A DNA stretch of 64,000 bases, from positions 5,518,001 through 5,582,000 of the forward strand of contig NZ_JAZHRT010000001.1 of the NCBI RefSeq assembly GCF_036924535.1. Direction: 5' to 3'. Position numbers and translations under genes: made by a program. The DNA comes from Bradyrhizobium sp. AZCC 2262. Its GTDB lineage: Bacteria > Pseudomonadota > Alphaproteobacteria > Rhizobiales > Xanthobacteraceae. Below are positions 1-7,031 of this stretch, in pieces (positions within the stretch are counted from its first letter, which is position 1; each line of letters opens with the position of its first letter). The notes beneath the pieces were generated by a model. That model saw only the letters and a list, made by a program, of their open reading frames with translations, had not been told where the DNA came from and made no database searches.

Positions 1-147
1 CTGCGCGGGGCCGGCATCGCCAAATTGCAATTGCTGGTTCGACGCGACAACGCCAGGGCGGGAGCATTCTACCAAACAATCGGCTACTCCGAAGCCCAGA
101 CGATTGTTTTCGCCAAATGGCTCGACGGCCGCGAGCCGACGCCGTGA
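1..147 (+). CDS. GNAT N-acetyltransferase, C-terminal fragment (runs in from the left edge)
   Basis: Frame 1 is open from the first base to a TGA at 145-147 and gives 48 residues. The piece KLQLLVRRDNARAGAFYQTI followed by GYSEAQTIVFAKWLDG is the usual end of a GNAT fold: the beta-strand, the Asn-x-x-Ala helix and the F-Y-x-x-x-G-Y motif that closes the acetyl-CoA site. GNAT enzymes move an acetyl group from acetyl-CoA to an amine. The substrate cannot be told from this fragment. Its stop lies 16 bases before the ATG of the Nudix gene, so the two may be co-transcribed. Confidence 0.75.
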   Translation: MRGAGIAKLQLLVRRDNARAGAFYQTIGYSEAQTIVFAKWLDGREPTP

Positions 148-163
148 CGGCGAAAGGAATTCG

Positions 164-748
164 ATGACCATCTCCGATCGTGTCCGCGTCAAGAACGTTC
201 ATGTGCTCTCCGACCGGCATTATCGGTTGAACGAAGTCGAGTTCGACTATCGCCGCGGCGACGGCGAATGGCAGGCACAGAAACGGGAAGTTTTCGACCG
301 TGGCCATGCCGCGACGCTGTTGCCATACAATCTTGCAAGCCGCACCGTCGTGCTGACGCGCCAGTTCCGCCTGCCGGCCTATCTCGCCGGTCACGATGAC
401 CTCATGATCGAGGCCGCCGCCGGCATGCTCGACAATGAAACTCCCGAGAAGCGGATTCGCGCGGAGGCGGAAGAGGAAATCGGCTATCGATTAGGCGATG
501 TGCGCAAGGTGTTCGAGGCTTTCATGAGCCCGGGCTCGGTTACTGAAAAATTGCACTTCTTCGTCGCCGAGTATGAAGCGGCGATGCGCGTCGGCAATGG
601 CGGCGGCCTCGCCGAGGAAGGCGAGGACATCGAGGTGCTGGAGTTGCCGGCCGATTCTGCGCTCGCGATGATATCGGACGGCCGCATCGCCGACGCCAAG
701 ACCATCATGCTGCTGCAATACGCCGCGCTGAACATCTTCGGGAAGTAG
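164..748 (+). CDS. nudK: NudK-type Nudix hydrolase (GDP-mannose / ADP-ribose pyrophosphatase)
   Basis: A 194-residue Nudix enzyme. The Nudix box spans about residues 86-108 (A-x5-E-x7-AEA-EEE-IGY), and the downstream FEAFMSPGSVTEKLHFFVAEY segment follows the layout I know for E. coli NudK, which hydrolyses GDP-mannose and related nucleotide sugars to a sugar phosphate and a nucleoside monophosphate. The later EDIEVLELP and DGRIADAKTIMLLQY blocks also fit. I start at ATG 164, which has GAAAGG just upstream; the frame also opens at 104, but those codons overlap the GNAT tail and look like read-through. Cytosolic nucleotide housekeeping. Exact substrate not proven. Confidence 0.88.
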   Translation: MTISDRVRVKNVHVLSDRHYRLNEVEFDYRRGDGEWQAQKREVFDRGHAATLLPYNLASRTVVLTRQFRLPAYLAGHDDLMIEAAAGMLDNETPEKRIRAEAEEEIGYRLGDVRKVFEAFMSPGSVTEKLHFFVAEYEAAMRVGNGGGLAEEGEDIEVLELPADSALAMISDGRIADAKTIMLLQYAALNIFGK

Positions 749-773
749 ATGATTGTCGCCGAGGCCCACAGAT

Positions 774-1334
774 CTAGATCGCCTTGGCCGCCGCATTGGC
801 GGCAGCGAGGATGTCGCGCCGGGCACGATCATCCTTCACGGCGCGCGCCATCGCGGCTGCACCCGACAGGACGGCGAGCAAGGCCAACGCACGCTCGCGC
901 GCGTTGGCGCCACGGAATCCACCCGCCAGCGCCGCCACGAGCGCTTCGAGCTCCGCCTCATAAACGGCCCGCGTAGCGTCGTCGGCCCGCGCGACATCCT
1001 GGGAGAAGCTTGGCAGGCCACAGGCCTCGTCGAGGCCAACCTGCATGCGTTCGCCGAGATAGAAATCGATGAAAGGATCGCGCCAGTTGCGGCCATGCTT
1101 TTCCTGGAACGCAAGGACGCCATTGCGCAGCATCGCAAGACCCTCGGCGACCACCTGCCTGAACGCCTCGGCCTTGGAATCGAAATGGGCGTAGAAAGCG
1201 CCCGATGTCAGTCCGGCCCCCTTGGCGAGGCTATCGACGCCGGCTCCGCCGAACCCGCCGGTGCGGAAGCCGCGCCCCGCGGCCTCGACCAGCCGCTGCC
1301 GGGCATCGCCGTCACTGTTTCTTGGTCGCGCCAT
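774..1334 (-). CDS. TetR/AcrR family transcriptional regulator
   Basis: 186 residues. The N-terminal 55 carry the TetR helix-turn-helix (GGAGVDSLAKGAGLTSGAFY-AHF), where G-L-T-x-G-A-x-Y-x-H-F is the recognition helix signature. The rest is a helical ligand and dimer domain resembling the TetR_C subgroup found with NemR-like repressors of electrophile defence genes. It is divergent from a tautomerase gene, and the 90 bases between them carry three copies of one 14-bp palindrome. That makes it very likely an autorepressor that also controls the tautomerase. Ligand unknown. Confidence 0.9.
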   Translation of the reverse strand: MARPRNSDGDARQRLVEAAGRGFRTGGFGGAGVDSLAKGAGLTSGAFYAHFDSKAEAFRQVVAEGLAMLRNGVLAFQEKHGRNWRDPFIDFYLGERMQVGLDEACGLPSFSQDVARADDATRAVYEAELEALVAALAGGFRGANARERALALLAVLSGAAAMARAVKDDRARRDILAAANAAAKAI

Positions 1335-1354
1335 CAGCCAGCGCCTCCTTTCTA

Positions 1355-1368
1355 ATAACGATCGTTAT
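1355..1368. promoter_or_regulatory. TetR operator candidate 1
   Basis: Perfect 14-bp palindrome ATAACGATCGTTAT in the divergent TetR/tautomerase spacer, only 21 bases from the TetR start codon and so placed to block its own transcript or promoter. The same 14 bases recur at 1384-1397 and 1407-1420. Confidence 0.75.
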
Positions 1369-1380
1369 ATTATTGTTGAC

Positions 1381-1400
1381 AACATAACGATCGTTATGTT
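1381..1400. promoter_or_regulatory. TetR operator candidate 2 (20-bp perfect palindrome)
   Basis: AACATAACGATCGTTATGTT is a perfect 20-bp palindrome containing the same 14-bp core as the two neighbouring sites. A TTGACA that could serve as a -35 element lies at 1376-1381, touching its left edge. The extended symmetry suggests this is the strongest of the three sites. Confidence 0.75.
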
Positions 1401-1406
1401 TTCTAG

Positions 1407-1420
1407 ATAACGATCGTTAT
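1407..1420. promoter_or_regulatory. TetR operator candidate 3
   Basis: Third copy of ATAACGATCGTTAT. Its centre lies 23 bp from copy 2, and copies 1 and 2 are 29 bp apart. It sits on the tautomerase side of the spacer, 57 bases before the chosen ATG. Confidence 0.75.
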
Positions 1421-1477
1421 TAACGATTGCCGGGCCGGCCGCAACGGGCGGCGGGCAGCCACATGTTGGAGATTCTC

Positions 1478-1900
1478 ATGCCGATCCAGATCATCGTTCC
1501 CGAAGGCGTCCTGACCCCGAGCGCGGAGGCCGAAGCGTTCCGCAAACTGACGGAGCTCCTGCTCCGTCTCCATGGCCTCACTGGCAACACCTTCATGACG
1601 CCGAACGTCATCGGCGAAGTCACGGTGGCTCCAAAGGGCCGCACCTTCTCCGGCGGCAAGCCGACCGCGATCGCAATCTTCGAGCTGAAAGTGCCCTCCT
1701 TCGTCCTCCCCACTCAGGAGCTGAAGGACGCCTGGATTTCGGAAGGCACCGCGATCATCGAGCAGGCGACCGCGGGAAGCATCAAGCGCGAGAACATCTA
1801 TTCAAGCGTCAGTTATGCGGTCGAAGGCGCGTGGGGCATCGGCGGCAAGGCCTACAGCAACGCCGAACTCGGTTCGGCCGTCGCTGCCGCCGCAGCGTGA
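1478..1900 (+). CDS. Tautomerase-superfamily protein (4-oxalocrotonate tautomerase-like)
   Basis: 140 residues when started at ATG 1478, which has GGAG at 1468-1471. This start puts proline directly after the initiator Met (MPIQIIVPEG), and Pro1 is the catalytic base of the 4-OT/MIF tautomerase fold once Met is removed. The frame is open upstream to 1427, but those codons would bury the proline and overlap operator DNA. Two beta-alpha-beta halves are visible (residues 2-30 and about 60-90). The longer-than-60-residue size resembles the cis-CaaD/MIF-like branch. Divergent from a TetR gene and probably induced by its ligand; the substrate is unknown. Confidence 0.8.
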   Translation: MPIQIIVPEGVLTPSAEAEAFRKLTELLLRLHGLTGNTFMTPNVIGEVTVAPKGRTFSGGKPTAIAIFELKVPSFVLPTQELKDAWISEGTAIIEQATAGSIKRENIYSSVSYAVEGAWGIGGKAYSNAELGSAVAAAAA

Positions 1901-1930
1901 CCGCTTGCACACCCGAACATGCCACGACAC

Positions 1931-1955
1931 ATCACGCCGCCACGTGCGGCGTGAT
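1931..1955. terminator. Perfect hairpin downstream of the tautomerase gene
   Basis: ATCACGCCGC, a five-base loop CACGT, then GCGGCGTGAT: a perfect 10-bp stem between two converging genes, 30 bases after the tautomerase stop. No T-run follows on either strand, so it may be a Rho-assisted or processing hairpin rather than a classical terminator. Confidence 0.45.
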
Positions 1956-2009
1956 CGGCGCGGCACGTGGCGGAAATGATCTCGCGTCGTTCACCCGATG
2001 CGCACGCCG

Positions 2010-2777
2010 CTAGAACAACGAGCCTTGATTGTCATCTTCCGGAGCTGCCGAAGCGGCCTTGCGCGGCGCGGCCCTCTTCGCAGACTTCGGCTCCTCCGCC
2101 GCCCGCTCCTCGTCGGTGATCGGCAGCACTAGCTGCGCGTCGTCATTAACGACGCGGTTGACGCGCGTGGAAATCTCGCGCCAGGCGAACTCGCCCTCAT
2201 TCGGCCCGCGCAGCAGCGCCATGACGTCGTCGGCATCGTTGGTCCGGCCATCGAGCCAACGCTCGAATTCCTCAGGCGCGATCGTCACGGGCACCCGATG
2301 ATGCAGCGCTGCGAGATCGCGGCTGGCCGGCGCGGTGACGATGGCGACGCTGTCGGTCTCCTCGCCGTTCGGCCCCATCCAGGTTTCCGCGAGCGCGGCA
2401 AAGCCGACCGGCTGGCCATCGCGGCGATGGATGAAAAACGGCCGCTTGCGGCCGCTCGCCTCCTGCCATTCGTAATAGCCATCCGCCGGAATCAGGCAGC
2501 GTCGCCGCTTGATGGCGTTTTTGAAGGCTGGCTTGTCGAGAACCGTCTCGGAGCGCGCGTTGATCAACAGCGCAAATTTACGGGGCTCCTTCACCCACGA
2601 CGGAATCAGTCCCCAGCGCATCAGTCGAAAATGGCGGCCGCCATTTTCGAGGATGACAACCGGAACGGGTTGAGTAGGCGCGATATTATACCGCGGCGGG
2701 AAATTGGGCTGCTCGATATAGCCGAAGATCTGCCGGAGTGCCTCGGGTGGTGAGGTAATTACAAAACGTCCGCACAT
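2010..2777 (-). CDS. SOS response-associated peptidase / abasic-site crosslinking protein (YedK/HMCES family)
   Basis: 255 residues beginning MCGRFV. Cys2 is the invariant residue that, after Met removal, forms a thiazolidine link with abasic sites in single-stranded DNA in the HMCES/YedK family. Other family marks are visible: RYNIAPTQ, the RWGLIPSW block, NARSE (the conserved Asn-Ala-Arg-x-Glu) and GYYEWQ with the active-site Glu. The Lys/Arg/Ala-rich C-terminus from about residue 220 is an unstructured tail. It protects abasic sites during replication. Divergent from the 2849 gene across a spacer with repeated GTTAAC. I see no clear GTTC/GAAC LexA box there. Confidence 0.93.
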   Translation of the reverse strand: MCGRFVITSPPEALRQIFGYIEQPNFPPRYNIAPTQPVPVVILENGGRHFRLMRWGLIPSWVKEPRKFALLINARSETVLDKPAFKNAIKRRRCLIPADGYYEWQEASGRKRPFFIHRRDGQPVGFAALAETWMGPNGEETDSVAIVTAPASRDLAALHHRVPVTIAPEEFERWLDGRTNDADDVMALLRGPNEGEFAWREISTRVNRVVNDDAQLVLPITDEERAAEEPKSAKRAAPRKAASAAPEDDNQGSLF

Positions 2778-2800
2778 TATCTGACCAAGATAAGCCTCCG

Positions 2801-2829
2801 TTTAACGAGTGTTAACCCCAGATGTTAAC
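2801..2829. promoter_or_regulatory. Repeated TTAAC motifs in a divergent spacer
   Basis: TTTAAC (2801), GTTAAC (2811) and GTTAAC (2824) lie in 29 bases between the divergent YedK-type gene and the 2849 gene. The last two are separated by exactly 7 bases. The spacing of the TTAA cores is 6 and 9 bases, so this is not a canonical CtrA box (TTAA-N7-TTAA). Possible regulator site for either gene. Confidence 0.35.
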
Positions 2830-2848
2830 AGTGGAACGGATGATCTCA

Positions 2849-3352
2849 ATGGCCACCACAGAAGTGCGATCCGATCGCCCGATGCCGCCACCGACGAGCC
2901 TTATAGACCAGGCCCGCGCGGAACAATTGCGCGCCGCCAACATCAATCCCCGCACCGGGCTCGCCACCGACTACCTGAATCATTTCAACGAAGCCGTCAT
3001 GCTGCTCGAAATGGTTCCGGACATGCCGGAATGCGCAGAGGATTTCCTGACCTGGACTCCGCTGTCCTACGCCGAACATTTCTGGGCCTCCAACTTCAAG
3101 GCCCGCGACCTCGCGATCGAGGCCTATGAAAGCGCCGACCCCAAGATCCGTGCCGACTTCGACAATCTCACGGCTTCCATGACCTCGATCCTGACCGCGG
3201 TTGGCAACGCCATGCGCGAAGCCCAACAGGACAAGACCCGCGCCACGCTGGCCGAGCAGGCCACCGCCTGGGTCAAGCCGCTGGTGGCGCTGGCCGGTGG
3301 CGTCATCAACGGCAACGCCGCGACCGACGTCGAAGCGGTCATGTCGAACTAG
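2849..3352 (+). CDS. Hypothetical protein, mostly helical, cytosolic
   Basis: 167 residues from ATG 2849, with GGAACGG about nine bases upstream; ATG 2840 and 2822 are in frame, but the latter lies inside the GTTAAC repeats. There is no signal peptide or membrane segment. Residues about 25-165 look all-helical, with conserved-looking aromatic stretches (DYLNHFNEAVMLLEMVPDMP, TWTPLSYAEHFWASNFKARD). I do not recognise a named family. Codon use is typical of the window, so I regard it as a real gene. It stands alone, divergent from the YedK-type gene. Confidence 0.7.
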   Translation: MATTEVRSDRPMPPPTSLIDQARAEQLRAANINPRTGLATDYLNHFNEAVMLLEMVPDMPECAEDFLTWTPLSYAEHFWASNFKARDLAIEAYESADPKIRADFDNLTASMTSILTAVGNAMREAQQDKTRATLAEQATAWVKPLVALAGGVINGNAATDVEAVMSN

Positions 3353-3445
3353 CCGTTCCACGCTTCGCTCAGGCCCGCCGCATTAGACCTGCGCGAACCA
3401 ATCGGGCATGATTACAGCAAGTTTCCTGCGTACCGGATCACCCCC

Positions 3446-3865
3446 TTGGCTTCCCCTGTCCAGCCGACCCGCCCCCAGCTCGCCGTCAGCGGCGCGATCT
3501 TCCGCGACGGCAAGGTCCTGCTGGTCCGCCGCGCCCGCTCGCCGGGCAAGGGATTCTACTCGTTCCCCGGCGGCCGGGTCGAATTCGGCGAGTCCCTGCA
3601 CACCGCGCTCCATCGCGAGGTGGACGAGGAAACCGGCTTAAGAATCGAGATTCTGGGCCTGGCCGGCTGGCGCGAGGTGCTGCCCGGGGCCGGCGGCGGC
3701 GGACACTACCTGATCATGTCGTTCGCGGCGCGTTGGAGCGCCAGGGACCCGGTTCTGAACGATGAGCACGACGATTTCAAATGGCTGGCGCCGGATGGGC
3801 TCGGCGACCTCAAGGTAACCGGCGGCCTCCTGGAGGTAATCGAGGCCGCCCGAAAGCTGGTCTAG
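3446..3865 (+). CDS. Nudix hydrolase
   Basis: 139 residues with a textbook Nudix box at residues 43-65 (G-x5-E-x7-REV-x-EE-x-GL). The acidic EExxGL core binds the divalent metals used to cleave a nucleoside diphosphate linked to another group. No ATG is in frame before the conserved QLAVSGAIFRDGKVLLVRRA strand, so I take TTG 3446 as start; its ribosome site is not obvious. Small single-domain size fits the ADP-ribose or 8-oxo-dGTP pyrophosphatase-like branch. Substrate unknown. It is followed after 63 bases by the TIGR02301 gene. Confidence 0.85.
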   Translation: MASPVQPTRPQLAVSGAIFRDGKVLLVRRARSPGKGFYSFPGGRVEFGESLHTALHREVDEETGLRIEILGLAGWREVLPGAGGGGHYLIMSFAARWSARDPVLNDEHDDFKWLAPDGLGDLKVTGGLLEVIEAARKLV

Positions 3866-3928
3866 GCGGGCCTTCGAGGGCCCTCACACCTTGCCTCGGG
3901 CGTATTGAGGGGGCATATCGGCCCTCAA

Positions 3929-4306
3929 ATGCTCAAGCACGCCCTCGCCGCCCTCATCCTCATTTCGGCATGCCAAGTGGCCCCCGTGCGGGCCCAGGAT
4001 GCCGCCGCGCCGTTTGACGGCGACCTGCAGCGGCTGGCCGAGATTCTCGGCACCCTGCACTATCTACGCGGCATCTGCGGTTCCAATGAAGGGGCGAAAT
4101 GGCGCAACGAAATGCAGGCGCTGATCGACGCCGAAACCCCGTCCGGCGACCGCCGCGCCCGCATGATCGCGGGCTTCAACCGCGGCTATAACGGCTTTCA
4201 GCAGACCTACCGGACCTGCACGCCCGCGGCCTCCGTCGCGATCCGCAGATATATCGAAGAAGGCTCAAAGATTTCGCGCGATCTCACCGCGCGCTACGCG
4301 AACTAG
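3929..4306 (+). CDS. TIGR02301 family secreted protein
   Basis: 125 residues. A signal peptide is evident at 1-23 (MLKHALAALILISACQVAPVRAQ), with AQD as a likely cleavage site. The mature part has Cys in LRGICG and again in TYRTCTP, which could form a disulfide in the periplasm, plus the GFNRGYNGFQQTY segment that I associate with TIGR02301, an alphaproteobacterial family of unknown function. The start is ATG 3929; an upstream TTG at 3905 would spoil the signal peptide. The next gene begins 5 bases after its stop, so they probably share a transcript. Confidence 0.8.
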   Translation: MLKHALAALILISACQVAPVRAQDAAAPFDGDLQRLAEILGTLHYLRGICGSNEGAKWRNEMQALIDAETPSGDRRARMIAGFNRGYNGFQQTYRTCTPAASVAIRRYIEEGSKISRDLTARYAN

Positions 4307-4310
4307 GACG

Positions 4311-4955
4311 ATGGATTTGGACGCGATCTATTTCGACCTCGACGGAACGCTGACGGACCCCAAGCCGGGCATCACCCGCTCGATCCAGTATGCGCTGCAA
4401 AAGCTCGATCATCCGACCATGCCGACCGAGGACGAACTGACCTGGTGCATCGGCCCGCCGCTGCGCGCCAGCTTCGTCAGACTGCTTGGTGCGGAAACGT
4501 CGGCCGATCTCGCCGTGTCGTATTATCGCGAGCGATTTTCCGATGTCGGCCTCTATGAGAACGGCGTCTACGACGGCATCGGCGAGGTGCTGACGTCACT
4601 CTGCGCCTCCGGCCATCGGCTGTTCGTCGCCACCAGCAAGCCGCATGTGTTCGCCGAGCGCATCATCGATCATTTCGGGCTGCGCGATCATTTCGAGCGC
4701 GTGTTCGGTTCCGAACTCGATGGTACCCGCGTGGACAAATCCCATCTCCTCGAATACGCGCTGAAGCAAGCAGCGGTCGATCCGGCCAAGACTTTGATGA
4801 TCGGTGACCGCAGCCACGATATGGTCGGCGCGAAGAACAACGGCATGAAGGGCATCGGCGTGCTGTATGGCTACGGCAGCCGGGACGAACTGCTGGACGC
4901 CGGCGCGCACCATGTTTGCGCGACGCCGGCAGCCATTTTGGATTGCATTTCCTGA
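4311..4955 (+). CDS. HAD-superfamily hydrolase, phosphoglycolate phosphatase-like
   Basis: 214 residues. HAD motif I is FDLDGTLTD with nucleophile Asp9 and general acid Asp11; motif II is VATSKP; motif III/IV is the later Lys plus MIGDRSHDMVGAKNNGM. The helical cap between motifs I and II places it in subfamily IA, with Gph and PyrP-type 5'-nucleotidases. It would hydrolyse a small phosphomonoester in the cytosol. Substrate assignment needs assay. Five bases after the TIGR02301 stop, suggesting a short operon. A strong hairpin follows at 4975-4997. Confidence 0.88.
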   Translation: MDLDAIYFDLDGTLTDPKPGITRSIQYALQKLDHPTMPTEDELTWCIGPPLRASFVRLLGAETSADLAVSYYRERFSDVGLYENGVYDGIGEVLTSLCASGHRLFVATSKPHVFAERIIDHFGLRDHFERVFGSELDGTRVDKSHLLEYALKQAAVDPAKTLMIGDRSHDMVGAKNNGMKGIGVLYGYGSRDELLDAGAHHVCATPAAILDCIS

Positions 4956-4974
4956 TATGAGCGGGAACTTCCGT

Positions 4975-4997
4975 CGCCGCCCGAAATTCGGGCGGCG
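4975..4997 (+). terminator. GC-rich hairpin after the HAD gene
   Basis: CGCCGCCCG, loop AAATT, CGGGCGGCG: a perfect 9-bp GC stem 20 bases past the HAD stop codon, followed by CTGTTAACCC rather than a long T-run. A likely but not ideal intrinsic terminator. Confidence 0.55.
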
Positions 4998-5107
4998 CTG
5001 TTAACCCTTCCTAAAGATGTGGTCTAGGCGTGCCCGCCGCGCGTGCTACAGGTTGTCGCGTTAGGATGCGTTCCGCCCTGGTTCGCGCACAGATTTCGTT
5101 GAGCTTC

Positions 5108-5374
5108 ATGAGCCGCCCAGCCTCCTTCCCGACCGCCCGCGACCCGCTTCCTGACCTCGATCAGAAGCAGACTGCCCTGAGCTACCTGAGCGAGGCGTGG
5201 GCAGAAGCGCGGCACGATGGCGTCGATGGCGACTGCCTCGCGCAGGCGAGCCTGTTCACCGCGCTGGCCGAGCTGGTCTCGACCTATGGCGAGGACGCGG
5301 TGGCAAAGTTCGTCGAGGGCGTCCCTGCCCGCGTCCGCAATGGCGAGTTTTCGCTGAAATTGGCGAAGCAGTAG
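5108..5374 (+). CDS. Small hypothetical protein (88 aa)
   Basis: 88 residues from ATG 5108 (MSRPASFPTARDPLPDLDQK). Other in-frame starts are ATG 5066 and GTG 5030, and the ribosome sites do not decide between them. The body is one predicted helical unit: DQKQTALSYLSEAWAEARHDG, then LAQASLFTALAELVSTYGEDA, then VPARVRNGEFSL. No membrane segment. I do not recognise the family, but the codon bias and the amphipathic pattern look like a real, conserved small cytosolic protein. A palindromic repeat begins 17 bases after the stop. Confidence 0.6.
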   Translation: MSRPASFPTARDPLPDLDQKQTALSYLSEAWAEARHDGVDGDCLAQASLFTALAELVSTYGEDAVAKFVEGVPARVRNGEFSLKLAKQ

Positions 5375-5391
5375 CTAGCCTCAACTAAACT

Positions 5392-5490
5392 GTCATCGCC
5401 CGCGAAGGCGGCGATCCAGTACGCCGCGGCCTCTCGATTCAATCGCTATCGTCTCTGGGATACTGGATCACCCGCTTTCGCGGGTGACGA
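5392..5490. repeat. Palindromic intergenic repeat (REP-like, GATCCAGTA family)
   Basis: Imperfect inverted repeat: the left arm around 5393-5421 (CCCGCGAAGGCGGCGATCCAGTA) pairs with the right arm around 5461-5489 (TACTGGATCACCCGC, then TTTCGCGGGTGACG). It lies between two converging genes. The arrangement is that of short palindromic elements scattered in rhizobial genomes. Confidence 0.7.
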
Positions 5491-5534
5491 CTGTAGTTGG
5501 CGCGGCGCCTGCCTTCGCTCGACAGCCGAAACTG

Positions 5535-6869
5535 CTACGCCTTCAGCGTCTCTAGAAACCGCACCGGCTCGCCGGTTGAAGGCGTCATCACCTCACCCTG
5601 CCACATCACGCGCCTGCCGCGCACGAAGGTGCCGACCGGCCAGCCGGTGACGCGAACGCCGTCATAGGGCGTCCAGCCGGCGCGCGAGGCCACCCATTGG
5701 TTGGTGATGGTCTCGCTGCGCTTGAGATCGACGATGGTGAAATCGGCGTCGTAGCCGGCAGCGATGCGGCCCTTGCAGGCGATGTTGTAGAGCCGCGCGG
5801 GGCCGGCGCTGGTGAGATCGACAAAGCGCGCCAGCGACAGCCGCCCGGCATTGACGTGATCCAGCATCAGCGGCACCAGCGTCTGCACCCCGGTCATGCC
5901 GGAGGGCGAGGCCGGATAAGTCTTGGCCTTTTCCTCCAGCGTATGCGGCGCGTGGTCGGAGCCGAGCACGTCGATGATGCCCTGCTCGATGCCGTACCAG
6001 ATACCGTCACGGTGATCGGCCGAGCGTACCGGCGGGTTCATCTGCGCGCGGGTGCCGAGCCGCTCGTAGCATTCGGGCGCGACCAGCGTCAGATGATGCG
6101 GCGTCGCTTCGCAGGACGCGACGTCCTTGTGATCCCTCAAGTATTCGATTTCCTGCTTGGTCGAGATGTGCAGGACGTGGATGCGTTTTCCGGTCTCGCG
6201 CGCGAGATTGACCAGCCGCTGCGTCGCCATCAGCGCCGCGGTCTCGTCCCGCCACACCGGATGCGAGCGCGGATCGCCCTCGATGCGGAGCGGCTTGCGC
6301 TCGTTGAGGCGATATTCGTCCTCGGCATGAAAGGCGGCGCGGCGGCGGATCACCTGAAAAATTCGTCGGAGGCTTTCGTCGTCCTCGACCAATAGCGCGC
6401 CGGTGGAGGAGCCGATGAACACTTTCACCCCGGCGCAGCCCGGCGCGCGCTCCAGCTCGGGGAGATCAGCCACGTTCTCGCGGGTGCCGCCGATGAAAAA
6501 AGCAAAATCGCAATGCATGCGATGACGGCCGCGTTTTATCTTGTCGGTGAAGGTTTGCTCTGTGACGGTCAAGGGATCGGTGTTCGGCATCTCGAACACG
6601 GCGGTGACCCCGCCCATCACGGCGCTGCGCGATCCGGTTTCAAGATCTTCCTTATGCGTCTGGCCCGGCTCGCGGAAATGCACCTGCGTATCCATCACGC
6701 CAGGCAGGATGTGCAGGCCCTTGCAGTCGATCGTCTCGCCGGCGGAGGCCTGACCGAGCCCGCCGATCGCGGCAATCCGACCGTTGGAAATGCCGATGTC
6801 GCGGACGCCCTCGCCGTCCTGATTGACCACGGTGCCGGATTTTAGAATGGTATCAAATCGTTGATTCAT
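5535..6869 (-). CDS. Dihydroorotase-family amidohydrolase (class I type), altered HxH motif
   Basis: 444 residues of the cyclic amidohydrolase superfamily. Class I dihydroorotase marks are visible: FREPGQ-HKEDLETGS after strand 1, MPNTDP, the carbamylated-lysine position Lys149 in GVKVFIGSSTG, His181 in FHAEDE, His234 in HVLHIST, and Asp305 in GSDHAPH. Dihydroorotase closes carbamoyl aspartate to dihydroorotate in pyrimidine synthesis. The usual D-x-H-x-H metal motif reads D60-T-Q62-V-H64 here, so the first ligand His is Gln. It stands alone, not next to pyrB. It could be the working PyrC of this lineage, a second paralogue, or a related hydrolase. Confidence 0.85.
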   Translation of the reverse strand: MNQRFDTILKSGTVVNQDGEGVRDIGISNGRIAAIGGLGQASAGETIDCKGLHILPGVMDTQVHFREPGQTHKEDLETGSRSAVMGGVTAVFEMPNTDPLTVTEQTFTDKIKRGRHRMHCDFAFFIGGTRENVADLPELERAPGCAGVKVFIGSSTGALLVEDDESLRRIFQVIRRRAAFHAEDEYRLNERKPLRIEGDPRSHPVWRDETAALMATQRLVNLARETGKRIHVLHISTKQEIEYLRDHKDVASCEATPHHLTLVAPECYERLGTRAQMNPPVRSADHRDGIWYGIEQGIIDVLGSDHAPHTLEEKAKTYPASPSGMTGVQTLVPLMLDHVNAGRLSLARFVDLTSAGPARLYNIACKGRIAAGYDADFTIVDLKRSETITNQWVASRAGWTPYDGVRVTGWPVGTFVRGRRVMWQGEVMTPSTGEPVRFLETLKA

Positions 6870-7031
6870 CGGAGCTTCAAAGGTCCCTGGACACCCGCTT
6901 TAAGGCTATCACGCAGGCCTTGTTGGCGGCACCTTAGCGCCTTAACTTCGCATGGGATATCCGCCACCGGCGTTTCCCCAGGAACTTGAAAGCCAACTTC
7001 AAAAGCACGTCAAAAGAGGCCGATTTAGCTT

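Noticed and set aside
2778..2850. LexA box for the YedK-type gene
   Set aside because: The alphaproteobacterial pattern (GTTC or GAAC, N7, GTTC) is not present in the spacer.
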